Origin: Flavobacterium sp. JAS
GTDB lineage: Bacteria > Bacteroidota > Bacteroidia > Flavobacteriales > Flavobacteriaceae
NCBI RefSeq assembly: GCF_020991455.1
Contig: NZ_JAJMOX010000007.1
Location: forward strand, 248,001-312,000
Length of the DNA stretch: 64,000 bases
Direction of reading: 5' to 3'
The notes under the pieces were generated by a model. It saw only the letters and a program-made list of their open reading frames with translations. It did no database searches and was not told the DNA's origin. Positions 36,301 to 44,270 of this stretch are shown here, piece after piece. The position numbers and the translations under genes are program-made. The number at the start of each line of letters is the position of its first letter. Position 1 is the first letter of the stretch.

Positions 36301-36483
36301 AATACTTTTTAAAACCACATCAGCATTAGCTCCTGTATAACTTGCGGAGACATTTACTGTTGGCGGGGCAATATCAGGATATTGAGAAATAGGGAGCTCA
36401 ATAAGTCCTAAAATCCCAAGAATGACAATAATAACAGATATTACTGTGGAAAGAACAGGTCTTTGTATGAATATTTTAAACAT
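33319..36483 (-). CDS. RND efflux transporter (HAE1/AcrB type)
   Basis: This is a 1054-residue proton-driven inner-membrane pump. It has twelve transmembrane helices with two large periplasmic loops after helices 1 and 7, at the usual length for AcrB homologues. The relay aspartates are in GIVVDDAIVV (near residue 405), and the GxxxxxPxxxxP-type helix 1 QRPVLSTVISVIIVILGILGL region is present. The C-terminus is a charged tail rich in Asp/Glu. It probably exports hydrophobic drugs, detergents or bile-like compounds. The genes on either side supply adaptor and channel, 6 and 19 bp away. Confidence 0.94.
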   Translation of the reverse strand: MFKIFIQRPVLSTVISVIIVILGILGLIELPISQYPDIAPPTVNVSASYTGANADVVLKSIVIPLEEQINGVENMTYMTSTATNDGNASIKIFFKVGTNPDLAAVNVQNRVSRATSLLPVEVTQAGVTVTKSQSSNLLIFSLYSDGNAYSQTFLQNYAKINLVPQIQRVVGVGDVTVFGANDYSMRIWLKPDVMQQYKLIPSDISAALAEQNIEAAPGKFGENGNQAFQYVIKYKGRLTSDKEFGDIIIKSIGNGQMLRLKDVAKVELGSLSYASTTKTNGIESTAMAISQTPGSNARDVIINSKKLIEEAAKSFPKGVKYTILVDVNENLDASIEKVIHTLIEAFILVFIVVFIFLQDFRSTLIPAIAVPVAIVGTFFFLNLFGFTINLLTLFAMVLAIGIVVDDAIVVVEAVHAKLDHGYKSSKKATIDAMDEISGAIISITLVMAAVFIPVTFINGSTGVFYKQFGITLAVAIILSAINALTLSPALCALLLKPHAEDHKHQSFIQRFYTSFNVAFDNVTGRYKRSVQFLSVKKWIVLAAIMISSAALFYMMKTTPSAFVPAEDQGTVFANISLPPSASMERSDVIAKKVDSIAKTIPGVKNTLRIVGQNFTAGAGSAYSMVIIKLETWEKRDLSVNDVIGQLFAKTSGIREANIFFISPPTISGFGQSGGFEFQLQDKGGHTTAEFFKVNNEFLEKLSKRPEIQYATTPFNPGFPQYMMEINLAKAKDAGVPVNTILSTMQGYYGGLYASNFNKFGKQYRVMVQASPEFRTNTEGLNKIFVRNSAGVMAPITEFIKMTRVFGPESISRFNLFTSISITGAPNPGFSSGDAIKAIQEVAAENLPAGYGYEFSGLTREELASGSETIFIFILCLVFVYFLLSAQYESYILPFAVLLSIPFGLAGAYLFSIIFKLNSNIYLQISLIMLIGLLAKNGILIVEFALERRRKGMPIVQAAIEGAVARLRPILMTSFAFILGLVPLMFASGAGAVGNKSIGTGAVGGMLIGTILGVFVIPILFIIFQTLQEKISGPAKDGYDDEDEEETQLIDAHKE

Positions 36484-36489
36484 TTTTTT

Positions 36490-37653
36490 TTATTTTAATT
36501 CAGCGTAAACTGTTTCCTGACTCTGATTTTGAGGTTTGATCTCGCTTCCGTCTTTTAATGCGGCAACTCCTTCTAATACAATTTGATCGCCTGTTTTTAA
36601 CCCTTCGGTTACTACATAATAATTTCCGGCAGCATTTTCTAAGACTTTAATAGCAACATTTTTAGTTTTTCCGTCTTTTCCAACGGTAACAGCAAACATT
36701 TTGTCCTGAAGCTCAAAAGTGGCGCTTTGCGGAATTAGTAGTTTTTCATTTATATCTGTTGGAATTTTTACTGTTGAACTACTTCCGCTTCTTATAATTC
36801 CTTTTGGATTGGGAAAACGTGCTCTAAAGGTAACCGAACCTGTCTCAGTATTAATTAATCCGTTTACGGTTTCTATAAATCCCTTTTGGTTATAAGTTGA
36901 ACCATCTGAAAGAAGTAATGAAACGGCTGGCATTTTTTTAATTACATGAGCCAGTGAGCTTCCTTCGGCAGCAGTTTGTGTAAAACCTAAAAGCATTTTT
37001 TCATTCAATGCAAAATAAGCATAGACATTACCAATACTTGAAACCGTAGTCAAAGGATCGGCAGTATTGGAGCTTACTAAACTTCCTAAACGAAACGGAA
37101 TTGAACCTACAACTCCATTAACAGGGCTTGTTACGGTGGTATATCCCAAATTAGTTTTGGCATTTACTAAACTTGCATTTGCCTGGGCTAATGTTGCCAA
37201 AGCAGATTCGTAAGTATATTGCGCCGATTCTAAATCATATTTACTAATGATTCCTTTCTCGACCAACGGCTTTACTTTATTTACAGCCAGTTTTGCTGCG
37301 CTTAAACTTGCCTGAGCACTTTTTATACTTGCCGATGCTGTACGAACTTCCTGCTCATATTCTGGCGCACTGATTTTAAACAGTGGTTGTCCGGCCTTTA
37401 CAACGGCGCCTTCATCAACAAAAATCTTATCAATATATCCTTCTACCCTCGGGCGGATTTCTATATTTTGCTGTCCCTGAATAGTTGCGGGAAAATCAGT
37501 ATACAAGGTCGCTGATTTAGGCTCTAAAGTCAGCGTTTTATACTCTTTAACCTGTGGTGCGCCTCCGGCCTGAGCCGATTTGTCATTTTTATTTCCGCAT
37601 GAAGCGATGATAACTGACAAGGCAAGAATGCTTAAAAAAGATTGCTTATTCAT
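36490..37653 (-). CDS. RND efflux periplasmic adaptor lipoprotein
   Basis: This 387-residue membrane-fusion protein is anchored by a lipid (lipobox IASC). It has a barrel-sandwich/lipoyl half-motif (RPRVEGYIDKIFVDEGAVVKAGQPL region), an alpha-hairpin coiled coil (about 100-165), the second lipoyl half (GYTTVTSPVNGVVG) and the beta-barrel. The longer frame uses a TTG at 37662, so the ATG at 37653 is taken. It is the first gene of the pump operon, divergent from the LytS-type kinase across 267 bp. Confidence 0.9.
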   Translation of the reverse strand: MNKQSFLSILALSVIIASCGNKNDKSAQAGGAPQVKEYKTLTLEPKSATLYTDFPATIQGQQNIEIRPRVEGYIDKIFVDEGAVVKAGQPLFKISAPEYEQEVRTASASIKSAQASLSAAKLAVNKVKPLVEKGIISKYDLESAQYTYESALATLAQANASLVNAKTNLGYTTVTSPVNGVVGSIPFRLGSLVSSNTADPLTTVSSIGNVYAYFALNEKMLLGFTQTAAEGSSLAHVIKKMPAVSLLLSDGSTYNQKGFIETVNGLINTETGSVTFRARFPNPKGIIRSGSSSTVKIPTDINEKLLIPQSATFELQDKMFAVTVGKDGKTKNVAIKVLENAAGNYYVVTEGLKTGDQIVLEGVAALKDGSEIKPQNQSQETVYAELK

Positions 37654-37764
37654 TTTGATCAAATATGAGATTATCTATTTATTAAGAAGCAAAAGAACTA
37701 AAACTCTTCACGCGAAATTTTTCAAATAGACGTAGCCCCGGACACAATCGATAGATATGCCATA

Positions 37765-37873
37765 AGAACCGATAAAAGTTGAATCGATTAAAAAATGTAT
37801 TTTTGATAGAGGCTCATCGGTTCTAAAATGGTTTTTATGGATTGTAATTCCGTTTTGAGCGATTGGTCGACCA
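37765..37873. promoter_or_regulatory. Inverted repeats in the pump/two-component divergent region
   Basis: AGAACCGAT (37765-37773) faces ATCGGTTCT (37816-37824) with a 42-nt gap. A separate perfect palindrome TGGTCGACCA lies at 37864-37873, 47 bp before the kinase start. A near -7 box TAATATTG is at 37892-37899. These are candidate operators for the LytTR regulator or another repressor of the efflux operon. Confidence 0.4.
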
Positions 37874-37920
37874 TCGAATACAAATAAAATGTAATATTGC
37901 CTTTAAAATCATAAATTATA

Positions 37921-38970
37921 ATGAAACCCATTTTTTTTAAACCGTATATGTCAACCGGATTGCATATCCTTGCCTGGATACTACTAGGATATATTCAGTT
38001 GTTTTATATACCCCTTACCTGGAATATAATGCTTCCAACGATATTCTGGCTTTGGCAGACTATTGTCTTATTTTTTATGATTGTTATTTTTTATTATAAT
38101 GCCAAAGTGGTTGTCCCAAAAACAATTATAAAAGACAAAATTGGTCCGTTTCTATTTTGGGTATTATGCTTCATTTTTGCCATGCAGCTCATTTCTTATT
38201 TATATAATGCAAATACAGATCTTCATAACAAGCTTGCTGCTCTTATAGGATTTAAAAAATACCGAAATAACTATTTTGATAATTATGTCTTTAGCTTAAC
38301 CTTACTGGTATTAGGAATCAGTACAAGTTATGCCATGCTCCAACATTGGCAAAAAGCCGCACAACACAAACAAAAACTCGAGCAGGATAAAACTATGGCT
38401 GAACTAGCGATGCTAAAAGCGCAAATTAATCCTCACTTTTTCTTTAATTCGCTCAATAGTATTTATTCCCTTACCTACACCAATATTGAAGATTCCCGAA
38501 GTGCGCTGCATACCTTGAGCCGCATGATGCGCTATTTACTTTATAGTACAGAAGGCGAACGAACTACATTGCTAAAAGAAGGAGAATTCATGAAAGATTA
38601 TATTGCTTTAATGAAACTTCGTGCCAATAGCAAGCTAACTATAACAACAGATATTCCAGAGAAAATTCACGATTATCCTATCGTTCCAATGTTATTGCTT
38701 CCTTTAGTGGAAAACGCCTTTAAACATGGCGTAAATGCAACTGATAAAAGCGAAATACATATTTCGCTAAAGCAAAAGGGAGCCGATCTTGAATTTGAGG
38801 TAGAAAATACTTTTTTTGAAAAAACATCCCTTACTGATCAGGGCGGAATTGGACTGACAAATACCAAACGCAGATTGCATTTGATTTATCCAAACAAGCA
38901 TTTTATGACAGCCGGTATTGACCAAAATGGGAAATACAAAGTAAATCTGCAAATAACTTTAGAACAATGA
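37921..38970 (+). CDS. LytS-type sensor histidine kinase
   Basis: This is a 349-residue membrane kinase of the His_kinase family. Four transmembrane helices lie in residues 10-145, followed by a short coiled coil and the phospho-acceptor box LKAQINPHFFFNSLNSI (His near 178). The C-terminal ATPase part has VENAFKHG and a GIGLTNTKRRL glycine box. It has no separate sensor domain, so the membrane region probably senses the signal. Its stop overlaps the start of the LytTR regulator by 4 bp. It faces the RND operon, a likely target. Confidence 0.9.
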   Translation: MKPIFFKPYMSTGLHILAWILLGYIQLFYIPLTWNIMLPTIFWLWQTIVLFFMIVIFYYNAKVVVPKTIIKDKIGPFLFWVLCFIFAMQLISYLYNANTDLHNKLAALIGFKKYRNNYFDNYVFSLTLLVLGISTSYAMLQHWQKAAQHKQKLEQDKTMAELAMLKAQINPHFFFNSLNSIYSLTYTNIEDSRSALHTLSRMMRYLLYSTEGERTTLLKEGEFMKDYIALMKLRANSKLTITTDIPEKIHDYPIVPMLLLPLVENAFKHGVNATDKSEIHISLKQKGADLEFEVENTFFEKTSLTDQGGIGLTNTKRRLHLIYPNKHFMTAGIDQNGKYKVNLQITLEQ

Positions 38971-39698
38971 TGGTATTAAAATGTATAGCAGTAGACGATG
39001 AGCCACTTGCCTTGAGACTTGTGGAAACCTTTATAGAGCAAACCCCGTTTTTGCAATTGGCCTGCAGTTGTGATAATGCCGTTGAAGCCATGAGCCTAAT
39101 ACGCGAACAACAACCCGATATTGTATTTCTGGACATAAACATGCCCAATTTAACCGGAATGGAGCTTGCCCGACTTTTGCAGGAACAACCCGGACCATTA
39201 CCAAAAATCATTTTTACAACAGCCTACAATCATTATGCCATTGAAGGTTACAGAGTAAATGCTGTGGATTATTTATTGAAACCTTTTAGTTATGAAGAGT
39301 TTTTAAGAGCTGCTAATAAAGTTTTACAATTGTCTGAAGAAGCATCAAATCATTTCCATTCTGTTACCGCAGATGACGAATTTATTTTTCTGAAAGTAGA
39401 ATATCAATGGGTTCGAATTTCTTTGAAAGATATCTTATATATCGAAAGTTTAAAGGATTATGTAAAAGTTCATCTTGAAGATTCTCAGAAGTCACTGATG
39501 TCTTTAATTTCGCTTAAAGCGTTGGAAGAAAAATTACCTTCTTCAAAATTTATGCGTATCAATCGTTCGTTCATTGTTTCGTTAGATAAAATAAGCTCCA
39601 TCAGTAAAAACTCAATTTTCGTTAATAAAGCCGAAATAACAGTTGGCGAACAATACAAGGAAACCTTTAAAACCATAGTAGACAAATGGTTGAAATAA
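38967..39698 (+). CDS. LytTR-family response regulator
   Basis: This is a 243-residue regulator. The N-terminal receiver domain has the phospho-acceptor Asp in VFLDINMPNLTG (near 54) and a conserved Lys in YLLKPF (near 106). The C-terminal LytTR DNA-binding domain includes YIESLKDYVKVH and FMRINRSFIVSLDKI. It starts within the stop of the kinase gene (ATGA overlap), so the two are translationally coupled. LytTR proteins bind pairs of direct repeats. The target is not certain, but the efflux operon opposite is the first candidate. Confidence 0.92.
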   Translation: MMVLKCIAVDDEPLALRLVETFIEQTPFLQLACSCDNAVEAMSLIREQQPDIVFLDINMPNLTGMELARLLQEQPGPLPKIIFTTAYNHYAIEGYRVNAVDYLLKPFSYEEFLRAANKVLQLSEEASNHFHSVTADDEFIFLKVEYQWVRISLKDILYIESLKDYVKVHLEDSQKSLMSLISLKALEEKLPSSKFMRINRSFIVSLDKISSISKNSIFVNKAEITVGEQYKETFKTIVDKWLK

Positions 39699-39715
39699 TT
39701 ATAATATAATACTAC

Positions 39716-40009
39716 ATGGAAAAAAGATCAAATAAATACTCCCTTACATTAAGCTTAAAGGAATATGCAAACGGTGAAACCGAACCTGCAAAAGAACTCG
39801 GAATAGAATTTGACAATCACGATGAAATATTTGGCATCATCGAAAAAATAAAAGACAAAAACTTATTTGAAAATCCGCACGAAGCAACGCAATTTGCACT
39901 CGGACTGAAATTGTTCAGCGAAATAAAATTAAAACATCGCAATAATCCTCTTTTTGACGAATTAAACGAGGTGTTTCCTGTCTTTATGAAGAAACTGAAA
40001 AGTATGTAA
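39716..40009 (+). CDS. DUF3861 small protein
   Basis: This 97-residue cytoplasmic protein is of a family I recognise as DUF3861 from the stretches FDNHDEIFGIIEKIKDKN and ATQFALGLKLFSEIKLKHR followed by a C-terminal FMKKLK. The function is unknown. It follows the response regulator by 17 bp and ends in a terminator, so it is probably the third gene of the two-component operon. That linkage is unusual and gives a possible regulatory context. Confidence 0.75.
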   Translation: MEKRSNKYSLTLSLKEYANGETEPAKELGIEFDNHDEIFGIIEKIKDKNLFENPHEATQFALGLKLFSEIKLKHRNNPLFDELNEVFPVFMKKLKSM

Positions 40010-40014
40010 TGTAT

Positions 40015-40048
40015 AAAAGACTGTCTTAAATGGCGGTCTTTTTTTTGT
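40015..40048 (+). terminator. Intrinsic terminator
   Basis: AAAAGACTG (40015-40023) pairs with CGGTCTTTT (40034-40042) with one G-U pair, followed by a T-run. It ends the kinase-regulator-DUF3861 unit. Confidence 0.7.
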
Positions 40049-40073
40049 AAAACAACAAATAGTAACCACAATC

Positions 40074-40175
40074 TTGTCATCCTGACGGAGGAAGGATCAC
40101 ACTAGAAACTCTACAAAGATTGGCGATTTTCTATGCGGAGTTTCTAGTGTGATTTCTCCTTCGTCGAAATGACAA
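40074..40175. repeat. 102-bp flavobacterial hairpin repeat
   Basis: The element opens with TTGTCAT and closes with ATGACAA. The arms share a perfect 16-bp block, ATCACACTAGAAACTC (40096-40111) with its complement at 40138-40153. The outer arms, GACGGAGGAAGG versus CCTTCGTCG, are imperfect. The loop is about 26 nt. I recognise this string as a recurrent intergenic repeat in Flavobacteriia. It has no coding potential. Confidence 0.7.
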
Positions 40176-40245
40176 AAAAGTAAATTACTTCTTAACCGCT
40201 TTTTAGGAAAAGAAATCTGGAACGAAAATATTGCAGAATAAAACC

Positions 40246-40253
40246 TAATTTTG
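40246..40253 (+). promoter_or_regulatory. -7 box of the AAA ATPase gene
   Basis: TAATTTTG matches the consensus and lies 18 bp before the ATG at 40272, predicting a very short leader. The -33 element is not clear. Confidence 0.5.
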
Positions 40254-40271
40254 CACCAAATAAATACTTAA

Positions 40272-41006
40272 ATGAATCTGTACGAACTTATTATAAATGA
40301 TACTGAAAAAGTAGCATTAGATGATTTACATTTCAGCCCGGAAAATAAAGCTGCACTGCTTCAGAGCATTAAAGAACATACTTATATTGACGAATTAAAA
40401 AAGTACAATCTTAAAGTTGATAATAAAATACTGCTTCACGGTCATTCCGGCTGCGGTAAAACAACAACTGCTAAAGCTATTGCGACGACTTTAAATAAAA
40501 AAATCATTATTATAAATCTCAGCACTTTAATCAATTCAAAAATTGGTGAGACTTCTAAAAATCTAAAAGCTATATTCGAGAGAGTGATCTCAGAAAAAGC
40601 AGTTTTATTTTTGGATGAATTTGACCAGATTGGTAAAAGCAGAGATAATAATGACAAGGATGTTGCCGAAATGAAGCGTTTGGTAAACACTCTAATTCAA
40701 TTGATTGATTATTTCCCAGCGGATAGTTTACTGATTTGTGCCACCAATTATTACCAGAGCCTCGACACGGCTTTGCTTAGAAGGTTTCAAATTAAATTAA
40801 AATTTGAAATGCCAGATCAAAAACAACTGGACAATTATTACAATACCCTATTGGCTGGTTTTCCAATTCATTTTCAGGATATTCCAAGAAAATATAATGT
40901 TTCTTATGCTGAGGTAAAAGATTATATCAATACCACTATGAAAAAACAAATCATAGCTGAATTAGAACTTGAGAATCAGCTAAAAATAAGCCAAACAATA
41001 CTATAA
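40272..41006 (+). CDS. AAA-family ATPase
   Basis: This 244-residue ATPase has a short N-terminal helical region and a single AAA module: Walker A GHSGCGKTT (near 57), Walker B VLFLDEFD (near 115), sensor 1 ICATNY (near 157) and an arginine-finger pair ALLRRFQ (near 168). It is smaller than FtsH or MoxR and has no protease or other effector domain attached. It is a single gene between two terminators with no partner gene, so its target is unknown. The general pattern fits stand-alone remodelling AAA proteins. Confidence 0.82.
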   Translation: MNLYELIINDTEKVALDDLHFSPENKAALLQSIKEHTYIDELKKYNLKVDNKILLHGHSGCGKTTTAKAIATTLNKKIIIINLSTLINSKIGETSKNLKAIFERVISEKAVLFLDEFDQIGKSRDNNDKDVAEMKRLVNTLIQLIDYFPADSLLICATNYYQSLDTALLRRFQIKLKFEMPDQKQLDNYYNTLLAGFPIHFQDIPRKYNVSYAEVKDYINTTMKKQIIAELELENQLKISQTIL

Positions 41007-41008
41007 CA

Positions 41009-41035
41009 AAAATGCCTCAATAGTTGAGGCATTTT
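41009..41035. terminator. Bidirectional terminator
   Basis: AAAATGCCTCAA (41009-41020) and TTGAGGCATTTT (41024-41035) form a perfect 12-bp stem with a 3-nt loop, between the AAA gene and the convergent redoxin gene. Confidence 0.85.
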
Positions 41036-41059
41036 TTATATCATTTAGTTCTAAAATAA

Positions 41060-41674
41060 TTAAGCTTTTGCTTTTCTTTTCACCGTACAGCCAATTTCTT
41101 TGGTTTGGGTAATGGCTGGTTTTTGATTGCTTTTTAGTGATGCAATTACATCTTCGGCATATTTTGTTTTCTCAGTTTTAGTGCCTTCGGGATCATTATC
41201 GATTGCCCCTACATATTCCACCACATTTCCTTTTGCGGTTTTAGAGATGATAAAAAGATGAGGGGTGTGTTTTGCTCCGTACTGGTCTGTCACTTTTTGC
41301 CCTGGATCAAATAAATAAGGGAAAGGATATTTTTTGTCTTTTGCTAATTCCTGCATTTTATCAAAAGAATCTGCTTTTGAAGCTTCCGGATCATTTGGGT
41401 TAATAGCAATTACTGGATATCCCTGCGATTTGAACTTTTTATCAAGTTCGATAATCCTTTGCTCATACGCCACAGCATACGGACAGGTATTGCAAGTGAA
41501 AACAACAATAAAACCTTTTGCTTTAGGGAAATTTTCAAAAGAAACTTCTTTGCCATCTACATTTTTTAGTTTAAACTCCGGCGCGGTTTCTCCGGCTTTA
41601 AGCGTAGTTGTTTGTGCCTGCGAAAGCAACATATTAAATAAAAAGACCGTGACTGCGGTAATAAAATTTCTCAT
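41060..41674 (-). CDS. Exported thioredoxin-fold protein (redoxin/AhpC-TSA type)
   Basis: This is a 204-residue periplasmic protein with a signal peptide (1-20). The thioredoxin fold of the peroxiredoxin-like group has a CNTC motif (CxxC near 57) in VVFTCNTCPYAVAYEQR and a cis-proline loop HTPHLFI. It is likely a thiol reductase or thiol peroxidase. The C-terminal tail (KEIGCTVKRKAKA) carries one more cysteine, seen in related proteins. It is the second gene of a two-gene operon, 3 bp after the TlpA-like gene. Confidence 0.85.
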   Translation of the reverse strand: MRNFITAVTVFLFNMLLSQAQTTTLKAGETAPEFKLKNVDGKEVSFENFPKAKGFIVVFTCNTCPYAVAYEQRIIELDKKFKSQGYPVIAINPNDPEASKADSFDKMQELAKDKKYPFPYLFDPGQKVTDQYGAKHTPHLFIISKTAKGNVVEYVGAIDNDPEGTKTEKTKYAEDVIASLKSNQKPAITQTKEIGCTVKRKAKA

Positions 41675-41677
41675 AAT

Positions 41678-42157
41678 TTATAGTTTTTTATATTCAGTTA
41701 GTAATTCTTGGTAGGTAAATTCAGATTCTACAAATTTTCTTTTATCGTCTTTAATAAATAGCGTTGCGGGAATACTTCCGGACCATGAAGGATCTATTCG
41801 ATCAATATATTCTTGTGGACTGCTTTCGTTCAATAAAAAAACCTCACTTTTGATGTTTTTTCTTTTGACAAACGGAATTACAGCCGAATTGAGTTTCGAT
41901 TTAAAATCAACGCTGACTAACAATACAGCCACTTTTTCATTTTTAAAATCTGCCTTCAATTTTTCAAAATGAGGTAATTCCTTAATGCAGGGCGCGCACC
42001 AAGTTGCCCAAAAGTTTACCACATAAGTACTGTCTTTTCCGTTTTTTATTCTTTGGTTTAACTCATTGATATTAATGAGCTTCACGTTTTGAGCAAAGGA
42101 TGTTATTGAGAAAGCAAAAAGCAAAAAGGTATATATTTTAAAAGCGTGAATTTTCAT
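41678..42157 (-). CDS. TlpA-like thiol-disulfide oxidoreductase
   Basis: This 159-residue exported thioredoxin-fold protein has a signal peptide (1-20, SFAQ) and an active site WATWCAPCIKELP near residue 51. It is expected to reduce disulfides in the periplasm or support cytochrome or redoxin maturation. The open frame extends upstream to 42259, but a perfect -7 box lies at 42186-42193, so the ATG at 42157 is correct. It is followed after 3 bp by another thioredoxin-fold gene. Confidence 0.87.
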   Translation of the reverse strand: MKIHAFKIYTFLLFAFSITSFAQNVKLININELNQRIKNGKDSTYVVNFWATWCAPCIKELPHFEKLKADFKNEKVAVLLVSVDFKSKLNSAVIPFVKRKNIKSEVFLLNESSPQEYIDRIDPSWSGSIPATLFIKDDKRKFVESEFTYQELLTEYKKL

Positions 42158-42185
42158 ATTTGTAAATGCTTTAGTTAGTGCCTTA

Positions 42186-42193
42186 CAAATATA
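42186..42193 (-). promoter_or_regulatory. -7 box of the TlpA-redoxin operon
   Basis: The minus strand reads TATATTTG, a perfect consensus match, 28 bp before the ATG at 42157. It lies inside the longer open frame and so sets the start. Confidence 0.55.
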
Positions 42194-42279
42194 AACTAAT
42201 GAAAAATTATTTTTTGTTAATGAAAGTTTAATGCTTAAAAATTGGCCACTAAGGCACAAAGTTACATTGCATTGCTGAT

Positions 42280-42597
42280 TTAGAGATTATTATTTGGTGT
42301 CCACATTTTAAAGAATTTGAACATTTTTGGGTATTCTTCCCTTGGTACAAATGCTAAACAAACTTCCTGATTATCCAAAGCAGATTCAGTTAATACAACA
42401 TGGTCTTCTTCTTTTTGTGCATTAATAAATTCTGTTTCAGAGACCGCACAAACTACTTTTTTAAATATTCCATTTACCCATGTTTGCATATCATCATTAT
42501 GCTCAAATTTTCTAAAACAGGCCAAAGAAGCATGTGCTGTTATCACAGGAACAAATTTATCGGGAACATCCTGTTTCACTAAAATGTACATTTTCAT
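42280..42597 (-). CDS. Small protein resembling the PTH2 peptidyl-tRNA hydrolase fold
   Basis: This is a 105-residue soluble protein. It opens with YILVKQDVPDKFVPVITAHASLACF, which recalls the Pth2 N-terminal strand and AHAS/AQ-ASH helix. It continues with KKVVCAVSETEFINAQ and a strand-rich end with LAFVP. This pattern suggests the PTH2 fold, but catalytic identity cannot be shown, and non-enzymatic PTH2-like proteins are known. The ATG at 42597 is taken over a TTG at 42624. It is probably transcribed with the gene upstream at 42630. Confidence 0.5.
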   Translation of the reverse strand: MKMYILVKQDVPDKFVPVITAHASLACFRKFEHNDDMQTWVNGIFKKVVCAVSETEFINAQKEEDHVVLTESALDNQEVCLAFVPREEYPKMFKFFKMWTPNNNL

Positions 42598-42629
42598 ATT
42601 AAAAATTCTTTCTTTAAATTTCAAAAGTA

Positions 42630-43022
42630 CTAATTGCCTGCTTTTATATTATTGACAAACACAAGTGTCTCCATATTACTCATATTGGTAAGGGATAAAA
42701 TGCCATTTTTATTTTCGTTTATTCCATTTATTTTAAAACAAAACTCGTTGCCGTCTTTATCCATTAAGGTTAAATACTCAATAGTGTCATCTGAATTATT
42801 TTGGCACGAATGTGAAATGTTATAGTGATACATTACCTTGAAGGCATTGTTGATAAAGTTTGACACTTTTCCATCTGAGCTAAACACCCATTTTGTGCTG
42901 TGATTTTGATCGCTATACCAAGTTCCAATAATTTTCTTTGATGAAGGATCTTCATTTTGGTTATTTCCAAAAGTTGTAGGGATTTGCAATAACAATATTA
43001 AAATTAAAAATAGCTTTTTCAT
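42630..43022 (-). CDS. Exported lipocalin-like small protein
   Basis: This 130-residue protein has a signal peptide (1-19). The KKIIGTWYSDQN start of the mature region and alternating strands (TKWVFSSDGKVS ... ILSLTNMSNMETLVFV) resemble the lipocalin-like small exported proteins of Bacteroidota. The function is unknown. Two cysteines (near 74 and 95) could form a disulfide. A -7-like box (TATTTTTG on the minus strand) is at 43086-43093. It lies 32 bp before the PTH2-like gene on the same strand. Confidence 0.6.
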   Translation of the reverse strand: MKKLFLILILLLQIPTTFGNNQNEDPSSKKIIGTWYSDQNHSTKWVFSSDGKVSNFINNAFKVMYHYNISHSCQNNSDDTIEYLTLMDKDGNEFCFKINGINENKNGILSLTNMSNMETLVFVNNIKAGN

Positions 43023-43216
43023 ATCTTTTATTGTTTAATTATCTATTTGATTACCAAGCTTATTCTTGAAACATTTCTCGTCATACAAAAATAATACTTA
43101 ATTGATTAATAGCATATTTTAAACAAAGATTAGATCCTAAAGTTATATATGAAACTTCAAACTTATAAATTGTAACAAAAACTCAGATATTTCGTCATAC
43201 TTAAAAACTACACCTT

Positions 43217-43648
43217 ATGGATACCAAACACAATACCAACAGTTTAAAAGATTTTGAAGTGAATGTAAAAATCAAACTTGCTTTTCTCTGGACATCGGTA
43301 ACCTTGTGTTATTTATATGGGGATTATTTTGAATTGTATGTGCCTGAAAAAACTGCAGGACTTGTAAAGGGAGATAATTTACTTGACAATCCTGTCAAAT
43401 TATTTATGGCAGCATTTTTACTAGCCATTCCGGCTGTTATGGTGTTTTTTTCCATTCTCTTAGAACCAAAAATCAATAGATTATTAAATATCATATTTGG
43501 CGTATTCTTTACCTTAATTATGGTATTAATTGCTTTTACATCACTAACACCCTGGAAAAGCTTTTATGTTTTCTTGGCTTTACTCGAAAGTGCCATTACA
43601 ATTCTGATTGTATTTTATGCCTTGAAATGGCCAAAAGAGGCATCATAA
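43217..43648 (+). CDS. DUF6326-like membrane protein
   Basis: This is a 143-residue integral membrane protein with four predicted helices (about 22-40, 65-85, 92-112, 117-136). The motif FLWTSVTLCYLYGDYFELYVP is one I associate with DUF6326. The function is unknown. It is a single gene that converges with an XRE regulator, with only 2 bp between stops. Confidence 0.7.
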   Translation: MDTKHNTNSLKDFEVNVKIKLAFLWTSVTLCYLYGDYFELYVPEKTAGLVKGDNLLDNPVKLFMAAFLLAIPAVMVFFSILLEPKINRLLNIIFGVFFTLIMVLIAFTSLTPWKSFYVFLALLESAITILIVFYALKWPKEAS

Positions 43649-43650
43649 TT

Positions 43651-44037
43651 TCAAATCTCCCCAAATTTCTTTTTATATCGTTCCAGTTCTGCTTCTGTTT
43701 TATCAAGGAGTTTTTCTAAAAGTTTTATTTTATCTTCATATAGAGCTTTTAGTGTCGCGGTATTTTCGGTATTAATGAGGATACTTCCGTTATTGTTTCC
43801 TATGACTTTATTGAAATTCCCAAAATAACGCTCACCATCAAAACTCAAAATATCTTCGACACTCACTTCTAAAATACGGGCAATTTCAACGAGTTTTACA
43901 TAGGATAAAATGGTTTTCCCTTTCTCAATTTTACTATAACCTGCCTGGGTAAGCCCAAGTTGTTCTGCCATATATTCTTGCGTATAATTCTTTAACTCTC
44001 TGATACTTTTTATTTTATTTTTTATTGAAGTGGGCAT
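43651..44037 (-). CDS. XRE-family helix-turn-helix regulator
   Basis: This 128-residue regulator has an N-terminal HTH_3 (about 6-65: TQEYMAEQLGLTQAGYSKIEKGKT), a short linker and a C-terminal coiled coil (about 95-125) that should give dimers. No ligand or protease domain is present. It resembles small Bacteroidota XRE regulators that respond to unknown cues. The 233 bp upstream show nothing recognisable. Confidence 0.82.
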   Translation of the reverse strand: MPTSIKNKIKSIRELKNYTQEYMAEQLGLTQAGYSKIEKGKTILSYVKLVEIARILEVSVEDILSFDGERYFGNFNKVIGNNNGSILINTENTATLKALYEDKIKLLEKLLDKTEAELERYKKKFGEI

Positions 44038-44270
44038 ATGTTTTCTTTTGGAATGTGGAACAGCTAAACCAACTCAATACCAGAATTTAGTATTACAGCC
44101 AGAGCGTCTTGAAATGCATGCTAAAACTATTTCATATAAAGGGAAATGAAATAAATTTTTTGTTATTTTTTTCTGGTAGTAATCACAAATCCGTATACTA
44201 CTGCAATAACGATGCACACTAAATCGCAACTGGGAAATAAGGATAATAACATTTAGTAAATTTTAGAAGA

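Noticed and set aside
40074..40175. Possible CRISPR repeat or small RNA gene
   Set aside because: There is a single copy with no array spacing. It fits a dispersed hairpin repeat better.
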